52,235 nt of DNA, taken from assembly GCA_902795065.1 (NCBI GenBank), contig CADBJR010000019.1, positions 1-52,235 on the forward strand. Reading direction: 5' to 3'. Shown here piece after piece: positions 1 to 7,995 of this stretch. How positions within the stretch are numbered: position 1 is the stretch's first letter; each line of letters starts with the position of its first letter. The DNA is from an uncultured Coriobacteriaceae bacterium. GTDB lineage: Bacteria; Actinomycetota; Coriobacteriia; Coriobacteriales; Atopobiaceae. The translations under genes were made by a program, and so were the position numbers. The notes under the pieces are model-generated. The model did not search any database, was not told where the DNA came from, and was given only the letters and a program-made list of their open reading frames with translations.

Positions 1-102
1 CACGCGATCCCCGCCGTCAGGAAACAATGTCCCATATCCGGTTGCCCGCATTACAGGACGAAAGTCGCCGGGAGGCGACGATTAAGAGAATAAGAGGACC
101 GC

Positions 103-1540
103 ATGCCTCGCGACGCAAAACATGCAGCCTTCCACGGACGGGCGCCTCTGGCGCTCGTCTGCGTGTTCGCGCTGCTCTTCTCCCTGCTCGTCTCGGCCCC
201 CGCATACGCGCTCACCACGAACAAGGCGACCGCGCGCTCCAACGAGGATGGCGGCAACGCCATCATCGGCGGCCTGCCCACGCGCCTCACCTGGGAGGGC
301 ACCGTGGAGGCGGGGGAGGAGGTCTCGTCGATCACGCTCGAGCTCCCCGCGGGCGGCTCCTTCGAGGCCGCTGCCGTCAAGGTCACGGTCCTCGACGGCC
401 TGACGCGCATCCCTGTCGACGTCGCGTCGACCTCCGCCGAGGGCAGCTCTGTGACGGTCACGTTCGCCGAGCCGATCCCCGAGGGCGCGCTCGTGCGCCT
501 CGAGCTCGAGGGCATGCACTTCCCGGCCGCGGGCGGCGAGGTCAGCGTCACCGGATCCTACATGCTGGCCGACGGCACCGGTGCCGAGCTCGAACCTTCC
601 AAGCCCATCGTCACGATCTCCAACACGTGGCTCCAGCAGGCGGTCAACGCGCTCGACAACAACCCCTTCGTGCAGGCGTGGAACTCCTTCTCGTTCACGG
701 GCATGTTCCTGAAGCCGCAGCTCATCCTCACGTCGCTCGTGTCGCTGTTCCCCGGCTGGCTCCTCTGCCTGGCCATCGTGGTGATCGCCTACCCGTTCGC
801 CATCGCCATCGGCATGCTCTTCGCCCTCATGAAGATCTCGAAGAGCCGACTGCTGCGCGCCATCGCCATCGTCTACATCAACATCCTGCGCGGCACGCCG
901 CTGTTCCTGCAGATCTACATCATGTTCTTCGGCCTGCCGATGCTCGACATCCACATCAACAACAACGTGCTGGGCGTGATCGTCATCGCCATCAACTCGT
1001 CCGCCTACCTCGCGGAGATCTTTCGCGCGGGCATCGAGTCGATCCCGGTGGGCCAGTACGAGGCTGCGTCCTCCCTGGGCATGAGCCACATCCAGACGAT
1101 GCTCACCATCATCATCCCGCAGACCGTCCGCCGCGTCATCCCCACCGTGACCAGCGACTTCATCACCTCCTACAAGGACACCTCGCTGCTCTCCAGCGTG
1201 GGCGTCATGGAGCTCATGATGTTCGCCAAGAACGCCACGTCCATCTCGGGCAACATGACCCCGTACGTGACCGCGGCCATCTTCTACCTCGTCATCACGT
1301 TGCCGCTCATCAAGGTCGTCGGCATCATCGAGAGCAACATCGCCCGCTCCGAGCGCGGCGGCGGCCGTCCCGGCGGCAACCGCGCCAAGGCGGCCGAGAA
1401 GCTCGCTGCCGAGGAGGCCATGTCCGTGGCCGGCAGCTCGCACTTCGAGGGCCTCGACCGCGAGGAGTCCGCAGTCGGCGCCCTGCTCGCGCCCTTCATC
1501 CCGAAGGCGCCTGCGCTGTCCGCGACGGGAGGTGATGGCA

Positions 1541-1551
<11 letters not shown>
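103..1551 (+). CDS. Polar amino-acid ABC transporter permease with secreted N-terminal domain
   Basis: A 482-residue inner-membrane permease of the histidine/glutamate/glutamine family (HisM/GlnP type). Residues 1-36 form a signal peptide with a hydrophobic core and an AYA-type cleavage site. Residues 37 to about 180 form a beta-rich, acidic extracytoplasmic region that does not look like a solute-binding protein. Membrane segments follow from about 205. The permease EAA loop lies at about 319-340 ([20 protein letters not shown]) and contacts the ATPase. Start ATG follows AGAGGA. The gene overlaps the ATPase gene by 11 bases, so the two form an operon. Family permeases are usually 220-250 residues, so the N-terminal domain is an addition. 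The substrate is unknown and no separate binding-protein gene is in view; one may lie upstream of the window. Confidence 0.9.
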
Positions 1552-2410
<859 letters not shown>

Positions 2411-2436
2411 CGCTGTCCATCAAACCTGCATGCATC

Positions 2437-2464
2437 GGGCGCGCCGTTTCCGTACAGCGCGCCC
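2437..2464 (+). terminator. Hairpin after the ABC operon
   Basis: The 8-bp stem GGGCGCGC / GCGCGCCC with a 12-base loop lies 26 bases after the ATPase stop codon. Only a weak T run (GTTTCC) follows, so termination efficiency is uncertain. Confidence 0.45.
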
Positions 2465-2585
2465 GTTTCCGCAGCGTCACACCTTGCGTTACGCTGGAAT
2501 TTGATGGATGTGTGTAAGTTCGTAAATCCGACTCAATGTGTTATTCTTAAGTATCGATTCATCGTTTGGAAACATAAGGACATCT

Positions 2586-3263
2586 ATGGCGCACCACAAA
2601 ACGATATTGCTCGTCTCGAGCACCTCGCGCCTCCATGACCGCATGCGAGCCCTCGGCCATGCGATCGACGTCTCCATCGCCCTTGCCACGCACGACACGC
2701 TTCCCCAGGCACTCAACTCGGGTCACGAGTTCGATCTCGTGATCCTCGATTCCGAGGGGCTTCCCCAGACCACGCTCAACGCCGTCGACTCCTTCGTGGC
2801 CGAGAACGGCTTCATCCCCATGCTCGCCGTCGTCGACCCCGACAAGCTCTCCAAGCTCCACATGCCCATGCAGGGCCGCAACGACTTCATCCTCTCGACC
2901 GCCGGCGAGGCCGAGTTCGAGGTCCGCTGCTCGCTGCTGCTGTGGCCGGGCGAGGAGAACGCTCCCGCCGACATCGTCACCATCGACAACATGACGATCA
3001 ACCTGGCCACCTACCAGGTCAGCATCGACGACAAGCCCGTCGACCTCACGCTCATGGAGTACTCGCTGCTGTCGTTCCTCGCCACGCACCCGTCGCGCGC
3101 CTACTCGCGCGAGACGCTGCTGCACCGCGTCTGGGGCTTCGAGTACTGCGGCGGCACCCGCACGGTCGACGTCCACATCCGCCGCGTGCGCTCCAAGGTG
3201 GGCCCGCAGGTGGCGTCGCACATCGTCACGATCCGCGGCGTGGGCTACCTCTTCAGGGCATAG
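2586..3263 (+). CDS. Atypical OmpR/PhoB-family winged-helix response regulator
   Basis: A 225-residue predicted DNA-binding regulator. The N-terminal 110 residues keep the receiver pattern (hydrophobic ILLV strand, then DLVILD around residue 58), but the acidic pair after strand 1 is replaced by VSST and no clear switch lysine is visible. Phosphorylation is therefore doubtful. Residues about 130-225 are a typical trans_reg_C winged helix (LTLMEYSLL, RTVDVHIRRVRSKV, IVTIRGVGYLF). ATG at 2586 follows AAGGA with 5-base spacing; GTG at 2538 has no comparable site. A possible -10 TATTCT at 2542-2547 lies upstream with a poor -35 (TTCGTA at 2519). No histidine kinase gene is adjacent, so this is an orphan regulator with unknown targets. 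Confidence 0.8.
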   Translation: MAHHKTILLVSSTSRLHDRMRALGHAIDVSIALATHDTLPQALNSGHEFDLVILDSEGLPQTTLNAVDSFVAENGFIPMLAVVDPDKLSKLHMPMQGRNDFILSTAGEAEFEVRCSLLLWPGEENAPADIVTIDNMTINLATYQVSIDDKPVDLTLMEYSLLSFLATHPSRAYSRETLLHRVWGFEYCGGTRTVDVHIRRVRSKVGPQVASHIVTIRGVGYLFRA

Positions 3264-3293
3264 GCCGGCATCCATCGTTTCCGAATAAGGGCA

Positions 3294-3325
3294 CCCCTTA
3301 CGGTAAGGGGATGCTTCCTTTTGCC
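3294..3325 (+). terminator. Terminator-like hairpin between convergent genes
   Basis: CCCCTTA-CGG-TAAGGGG (3294-3310) forms a 7-bp stem with a 3-base loop, followed by the T-rich stretch ATGCTTCCTTTTG. It lies between the + strand regulator and a minus-strand gene and could serve both. Confidence 0.55.
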
Positions 3326-3342
3326 GCGGAACGGGGCGACCG

Positions 3343-3615
3343 TTACTCCACGGTGCCGTAGACGAAGCCCAGGCCGCGCGCGGTGATGATCGAGTTCAGC
3401 TGGTCGCAGAGGCGATAGCGCTTGTATCTGCCGGAGGGCAGGCTCTCCACTACGTCCATGAGCTCCTCGCCCAGGTCGTAGGTCTCGGCGAGCACCACGA
3501 CGTCCATGGCGGAGACCGCCTTGGAGGGGTTCACGGCATAGGCGGCGTTGACGAGCCTCTGGAGCTCGCCGTACTCGTCGGAGCGGCCGCGGGACGTGTT
3601 AGCAGTCGTTTTCAT
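3343..3615 (-). CDS. Small conserved-looking protein of unknown function
   Basis: A 90-residue soluble protein with no signal peptide or membrane segment. It is helical and acidic in the middle (DLGEELMDVVESLPSGRY), ending in VYGTVE. I do not recognise a family. It is divergent from the aminotransferase gene at 3693. There is no Shine-Dalgarno site; instead a TAGTAT box lies on the minus strand at 3622-3627, placing the likely transcription start on or next to the A of the ATG. This suggests a leaderless message and supports 3615 as the true start. Confidence 0.6.
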   Translation of the reverse strand: MKTTANTSRGRSDEYGELQRLVNAAYAVNPSKAVSAMDVVVLAETYDLGEELMDVVESLPSGRYKRYRLCDQLNSIITARGLGFVYGTVE

Positions 3616-3621
3616 GCCCCC

Positions 3622-3627
3622 ATACTA
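3622..3627 (-). promoter_or_regulatory. -10 box for a probable leaderless transcript
   Basis: TAGTAT on the minus strand ends 7 bases before the A of the ATG at 3615. No good -35 hexamer is visible 16-18 bases upstream, so it is a -10 match only. Confidence 0.35.
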
Positions 3628-3692
3628 GCACCGCGGCGCGCGGCTTGCGGCTATACTTGCGCTGACGGCACACCACGCGGCAAGGAGCGACC

Positions 3693-4979
3693 ATGGCCTC
3701 CATCTACCAGAGCATGTCCGATGCCGAGCTCGCGGCCGAGCTCGAACGTCTCGAGGCGGCGGCGCAGGCGCTGCGCGACAAGGGCCTCAAGCTTGATATG
3801 GCGCGCGGCAAGCCCAGCCCCGAGCAGACCGCGCTCTCCAAGCCGATGCTCGACCTTCTCACCAGCGAGACCGACCTTTCCGACGGTACCGTCCTCACCG
3901 AGAACTACTTCGCGCCCGACGGCCTGCCCTCGGCCCGCAAGCTCGCGGCCGAGCTGCTCGGCGTCGATGCGAAGAACGTGATCGTCAACGGCTCGTCGAG
4001 CCTCAACCTCATGCACGACCTCGTGGCGCACGCCTTCGCGCTCGGCATCTGCGGCAACGAGCCCTGGTGCCGGCAGGGGAGGGCCAAGTTCCTCTGCCCC
4101 GCGCCCGGCTACGACCGCCACTTCACCGTGACCGCCCACTACGGCATCGAGAACATCCCCGTGCCCATGACGCCCGACGGTCCCGACATGGACATGGTGG
4201 AGCGTCTCGTCGAGACGGATCCGCAGGTCAAGGGCATCTGGTGCGTGCCCAAGTACTCCAACCCGCAGGGCTACACCTACTCCGACGAGACGGTTCGCCG
4301 CTTCGCCGCGCTCAAGCCCGCCGCGCCCGATTTCCGCATCTTCTGGGATAACGCCTACATCGTCCACGACCTCTACGACGAGGGCGACGAGCTGCTCAAC
4401 ATCTTCGACGCGCTCGCCGAGACGGGCAACGACGATTTGGTCTACGAGTTCGCCTCCACCGCCAAGGTCACGTTCCCGGGCTCCGGCATGGCGTTCGTCA
4501 CCGCGAGCGACGCCAACATGGCCGACATCCGCGCCCACTTCGCCGCCGTGCGCGTGTGCCCCGAGAAGATCTCGCAGTTCGCGCACGTGGCGTTTTTGCA
4601 CGATGCCGCGGGCGTGCGCGCGCACATGAGGAAGCACGCCGCGGTGCTCCGCCCGCGCTTCGAGCTCGTGGAGCGCAAGCTCTCCGAGGGCCTCGGCGAT
4701 CTGGGCATCGCCACGTGGACGCATCCGCGCGGCGGCTACTTCGTGCTGTTCAACGGACCCGAGGGGTCTGCCAAGGCCATCGTCGCGCTCGCCAAGGAGC
4801 TCGGCGTTACGATGACCGGCGCCGGCGCCACCTGGCCGTACGGCAACGATCCCCACGACTCCGACATCCGCATCGCGCCGACGTTCCCCACGCTCGACGA
4901 CCTCGGGCAGGCGCTCGACGTGTTCGTCTGCGCCGTCAAGCTCGTCAGCGCCCGCTTGGAGGCCTCCTCCAGGGCCTGA
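3693..4979 (+). CDS. PLP-dependent aminotransferase, aspartate aminotransferase Ic / MocR-like group
   Basis: A 428-residue fold-type I aminotransferase. Visible landmarks are LDMARGKPSPEQ near the N terminus, CPAPGYDRHF, the KYSNPQGYTYS stretch, the cofactor-binding FWDNAYIVHDL and the Schiff-base lysine in STAKVTFPGSG. This pattern matches the Aminotran_MocR group that includes the Corynebacterium type Ic aspartate aminotransferase, so transfer between aspartate and 2-oxoglutarate is the likeliest reaction. Substrate choice is inferred from the family. Start ATG follows AAGGAG. TATACT at 3652-3657 is a possible -10. The stop codon abuts the palindromic element that follows, so the gene probably ends its transcript there. 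Confidence 0.85.
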   Translation: MASIYQSMSDAELAAELERLEAAAQALRDKGLKLDMARGKPSPEQTALSKPMLDLLTSETDLSDGTVLTENYFAPDGLPSARKLAAELLGVDAKNVIVNGSSSLNLMHDLVAHAFALGICGNEPWCRQGRAKFLCPAPGYDRHFTVTAHYGIENIPVPMTPDGPDMDMVERLVETDPQVKGIWCVPKYSNPQGYTYSDETVRRFAALKPAAPDFRIFWDNAYIVHDLYDEGDELLNIFDALAETGNDDLVYEFASTAKVTFPGSGMAFVTASDANMADIRAHFAAVRVCPEKISQFAHVAFLHDAAGVRAHMRKHAAVLRPRFELVERKLSEGLGDLGIATWTHPRGGYFVLFNGPEGSAKAIVALAKELGVTMTGAGATWPYGNDPHDSDIRIAPTFPTLDDLGQALDVFVCAVKLVSARLEASSRA

Positions 4980-5168
4980 CCGCGTTTTGGGGACGGTTCC
5001 TTTTCCCGGTAAATCCGCGCTTTTGGGACGGTGCCAGAAGCGCTGTTTTCTAGGAAAACCGTCCATATAGCGCGGTTTTCGGCAGAGGCACTCGCCCATA
5101 GCTGCGCTTTTGGCACCGTCCCAAAAGCGCGGATTTACCGGGAAAAGGAACCGTCCCCAAAACGCGGT
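4979..5168. repeat. 190-base palindromic element, GGGACGGTTCC family
   Basis: Arms 4979-5043 and 5104-5168 are reverse complements almost throughout; the outer 55 bases (4981-5035 with 5112-5166) are perfect. Each arm carries GGGGACGGTTCC and an inner GGGACGGTGCC. The 60-base centre contains a smaller dyad, GTTTTC-TA-GGAAAAC. It starts inside the TGA of the aminotransferase gene. The same family recurs at 14968-15070 and 52077-52136. No open frame or transposase is inside, so this is a REP/MITE-like non-autonomous repeat; the resulting RNA would also be a very stable hairpin. Confidence 0.85.
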
Positions 5169-5203
5169 TGTCGGCAGAGTTTCTGTGTTCGGCGTATCTC
5201 CGC

Positions 5204-5236
5204 AAAAGCGCTCGCGCACAACGGGCGCTTTTGTTC
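5204..5236 (+). terminator. Hairpin with T-rich tail
   Basis: AAAAGCGC (5204-5211) pairs with GCGCTTTT (5225-5232), followed by GTTCT. It is placed before the TPR gene. A TACACT box at 5235-5240 overlaps the tail and may be the -10 for that gene. Confidence 0.45.
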
Positions 5237-5290
5237 TACACTAAACGTTTGCAGGTGCATATTTAATAAAGTAAGGATGCGAACACCGCT

Positions 5291-6046
5291 ATGTCCAAGA
5301 AGAGAGCAACCAAGCAGGGTCAGCAGTACAAGAAGAACCGCAAGACCACCGCGCCGCAGACCGAGAAGAAGGAGGGCCTCTCGCTCGCCTCGAAGGTCGT
5401 CATCACCGTGTTCGCGGTGCTCATGGCGCTCGGCATGATGCTCCCGTCGCTGGCAGGCCTCGTGGACAAGGGCAGATCCAGCACTCCCGCCACCATCGAG
5501 GAGGTCGACGCGCGCTTCCAGAAGACGGCCGAGCCGCTCGAGCAGAAGGTCGCGGTCAACTCCGAGGACATGGACTCCGTGCTCCAGCTCGGCCAGACCT
5601 ACATGAACTGGGGCTACAACGTCCTGGCGCTCTCGAAGGTCGACGCCGAGACCCTGCATGCCAACGAGCTCTTCTCCAAGGCCATGCAGATGTTCGACAG
5701 CTACATCGCCGCCAACCCCGATGCAGCCGGCCAGGTCAAGGTCGACCGCGCGCTCTGCCTGCTCTACTCGGGCGAGACGTCCAACGCGCTCTCCGCGCTC
5801 CAGGCCATCGTCGACGAGGATCCCTCCAACGCGACCGCATGGGCGAACCTCGGCCTCGTGTACGAGATCACGGGCAGCACCGAGTCCGCGCGCGACGCCT
5901 ACACGCACGCCATCGAGGCCGACCCCAACGACGAGGCGGGCGCCAAGTCCTACGCGTCGCAGCGCATCCTCCAGCTCAACACCGCCGGCAGCAACTCGCA
6001 GGGCCTCTCGGGCACGCTGCGCGACCTCTCCGGCACCAACATCTAG
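5291..6046 (+). CDS. Membrane-anchored TPR protein
   Basis: A 251-residue protein with a very basic N terminus (KKR, KKNRK), a single membrane segment at about 37-58 (VVITVFAVLMALGMMLPSLA) and an extracytoplasmic tetratricopeptide region at about 95-230. The clearest repeat is NATAWANLGLVYEITG followed by the acidic DPND spacing. TPR proteins are scaffolds, so a partner in the envelope is likely but not identifiable. It is followed after 16 bases by a STAS gene and then the Tat genes, all on one strand. The upstream AAGGATG at 5272 is 12 bases from the ATG, a slightly long spacing. Confidence 0.7.
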   Translation: MSKKRATKQGQQYKKNRKTTAPQTEKKEGLSLASKVVITVFAVLMALGMMLPSLAGLVDKGRSSTPATIEEVDARFQKTAEPLEQKVAVNSEDMDSVLQLGQTYMNWGYNVLALSKVDAETLHANELFSKAMQMFDSYIAANPDAAGQVKVDRALCLLYSGETSNALSALQAIVDEDPSNATAWANLGLVYEITGSTESARDAYTHAIEADPNDEAGAKSYASQRILQLNTAGSNSQGLSGTLRDLSGTNI

Positions 6047-6062
6047 CAAAGGAGACGTGCAC

Positions 6063-6377
6063 ATGGCACTCACACTCAAGACCGGCGAAACCGCAGGCAT
6101 CTCGTTCGTGAAGGTGCTGGGCGAGGTCGACGTCTCGTGCGCGGACGAGCTGCGCACGTGCATCTCGCGCGTCATGGAGCACGAGGGCAAGGGCATCCTC
6201 ATCGATGTCGCCGACATGCCCTACATCGACTCCACGGGCATCGGCGTGCTCGTCGGAGCCGCCCACGCCGCGGCCGAGCAGGGCATCACCTTCTCGGTCG
6301 CCCATCCGCAGCGCAACGTCGCGCGCGTTCTGGAGCTTCTGGGCGTCCAGGGCGATCTGGGCATCGTCAACGACTAG
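6063..6377 (+). CDS. STAS-domain anti-sigma-factor antagonist
   Basis: A 104-residue single STAS domain (SpoIIAA/RsbV type). The hallmark is DMPYIDSTGIGVLVGA, whose serine (about residue 58) is the usual phosphorylation site used by partner-switching kinases. The ATG follows AAAGGAGA. No anti-sigma kinase or sigma factor gene lies nearby, so the regulated factor is unknown. It sits 16 bases after the TPR gene, which suggests co-transcription. Confidence 0.88.
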   Translation: MALTLKTGETAGISFVKVLGEVDVSCADELRTCISRVMEHEGKGILIDVADMPYIDSTGIGVLVGAAHAAAEQGITFSVAHPQRNVARVLELLGVQGDLGIVND

Positions 6378-6439
6378 AACGCGTCGCGTCAGGGTAGAAC
6401 CACAGCACGTACCGACAAGATCGGGGGAGGTACAACCAC

Positions 6440-7156
6440 GTGTTTGGCATAGGAGAGACCGAACTGTTCATCATCATCCTGTTCGGCTTCATGGTCTTCG
6501 GACCGGATAAGCTGCCGGGAGCCGGCCGTACGCTCGGCCGCGCGCTCCGCCAGTTCAGGACCGCGCAGCAGGGCTTCACCAAGGTCGTCCAGACCGAGAT
6601 CGTCGATCCCGCGACGCAGATGCTCGACATCGACGCCGCGAAGCCCAACCGCGACCGCGCCGCCGAGCTCGACGACGACGCGGACATCGAGGGGAGCGAC
6701 GACGAGGGCGCCGCGCCGCGCAAGGAGACCTTCGCCGAGCGCAAGGCTCGCCTCGCCGCCGAGCGCGCAGCCGCCAAGGCCGAGGCCGAGGCAGCCGCCG
6801 CAGCCGAGGCGGAAGCCGCTGCCGCAGCAGCCGCCGCTGAGGCGGAGACAGCGCCTGCAGCCGAGCCCGCCGCCGAAGGCGAGACCGCCGCGCAGCCCGC
6901 AGCCGAGGCAGCTCCCGCAGCCGAGGAGAAGCCCGCGCCCGTGCCCGCGCCGAAGCCGACAGCGAAGCCCAAGCCCGCAGCCGCCAAGAAGCCCGCGCCG
7001 ACGTCTGCCGCCGACCTGTACGCCAAGCCCGCCAAGAAGCGCACCCCGCGCAAGAAGGCGGCCGAGGCCGAGGAGGCAGCCTCCGAGGCCGCTCCCGCCG
7101 AACCCGCGACCGTCGTCGCCGAAGCCGGGAAGGAGGACGGGACCGACGCCGAGTAG
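6440..7156 (+). CDS. Twin-arginine translocase TatA/TatB-family subunit
   Basis: A 238-residue protein. Residues 1-22 are a short periplasmic start plus membrane helix (FGIGETELFIIILFGFMVFG), followed by the hinge GPDKLPG and the amphipathic helix TLGRALRQFRTAQQG, the classic TatA/TatB layout. The Gly-Pro hinge and long tail lean towards TatB. Residues about 100-238 are an alanine/glutamate/proline/lysine-rich low-complexity tail, much longer than E. coli TatA. Start GTG lies 9 bases after GGGGGAGG. It forms the protein-export complex with the adjacent TatC. The tail is probably cytosolic and disordered. Confidence 0.88.
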   Translation: MFGIGETELFIIILFGFMVFGPDKLPGAGRTLGRALRQFRTAQQGFTKVVQTEIVDPATQMLDIDAAKPNRDRAAELDDDADIEGSDDEGAAPRKETFAERKARLAAERAAAKAEAEAAAAAEAEAAAAAAAAEAETAPAAEPAAEGETAAQPAAEAAPAAEEKPAPVPAPKPTAKPKPAAAKKPAPTSAADLYAKPAKKRTPRKKAAEAEEAASEAAPAEPATVVAEAGKEDGTDAE

Positions 7157-7177
7157 GCGCGAGGACCCAACGCAAAC

Positions 7178-7969
7178 ATGCCCATCACACCCGCACGCAT
7201 GCCCCTTCTCGACCACCTGGGAGAGCTCAGGAGGCGCCTCACCATCGTCGTGGTCTCCGTCATTGCCACGGCCATCATCATCTACTTCGCCACGCCCACG
7301 CTCATCGAGATCATGATCGACCCGATCCGCTCGGCGCTGCCCGAGGGCTCGGAGCTCACGATCCTCTCCGCGCTCGGCGGCTTCACCATCCGTTTCAAGG
7401 TGGCGTTCTTCTTCGGCCTGATCATCTGCACGCCGATCATCCTCTGGGAGGCCATGGGCTTCTTCCTGCCCGCGCTCAAGGCAAACGAGCGCAAGTGGGT
7501 CGTGCCCACCGTCGCCGCCATGGTGGTGCTCTTCTTCATCGGCATGATCTTCTGCTACCTGGTCATCCAGAAGGCCGCCTTCGGCTGGCTGCTCGCCCAG
7601 ACCGACGCCTTCGCCGACCAGATCGTCAACGCCGAGGACTTCCTCGACATCATGATGAAGCTCGAGGTCGGCTTCGGCATCGCCTTCGAGCTGCCGCTCG
7701 CCATCTTCTACCTCTCGACGCTCCACCTCGTGCCCTACAAGACCTTCCGCTCGCAGTGGCGCTACGTGTACGTCGGCCTCCTCACGCTCTCCGCCTGCGT
7801 CACCCCCGACGCATCGCCCGTCACCATGATCATCATGTTCGCGGCGCTCATCGGACTCTACGAGATCGCGCTCGCCGTCTCTCGCGTGGTCATCACGGCC
7901 AAGGACGGCAGCGAGGCGCTCAAATGGACGCGCGAGGACTACGAAGCCCACGAGTTCGCAGAAGACTGA
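7178..7969 (+). CDS. tatC: Sec-independent protein translocase TatC
   Basis: A 263-residue polytopic membrane protein that recognises twin-arginine signal peptides. It has the N-terminal LLDHLGELRRRL motif, six predicted membrane helices and the conserved loop containing FxxGxxFxx-like residues around 55-70. Helix 5-6 features DASPVTMIIMFAAL match the family. It lies 21 bases after the TatA/B gene. The Shine-Dalgarno site is weak (GAGG at 7160), suggesting reliance on upstream translation. The MPITPAR start is accepted because it gives the expected length. Confidence 0.95.
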   Translation: MPITPARMPLLDHLGELRRRLTIVVVSVIATAIIIYFATPTLIEIMIDPIRSALPEGSELTILSALGGFTIRFKVAFFFGLIICTPIILWEAMGFFLPALKANERKWVVPTVAAMVVLFFIGMIFCYLVIQKAAFGWLLAQTDAFADQIVNAEDFLDIMMKLEVGFGIAFELPLAIFYLSTLHLVPYKTFRSQWRYVYVGLLTLSACVTPDASPVTMIIMFAALIGLYEIALAVSRVVITAKDGSEALKWTREDYEAHEFAED

Positions 7970-7995
7970 ACCGCATACCGAGATAAGGACCACCT

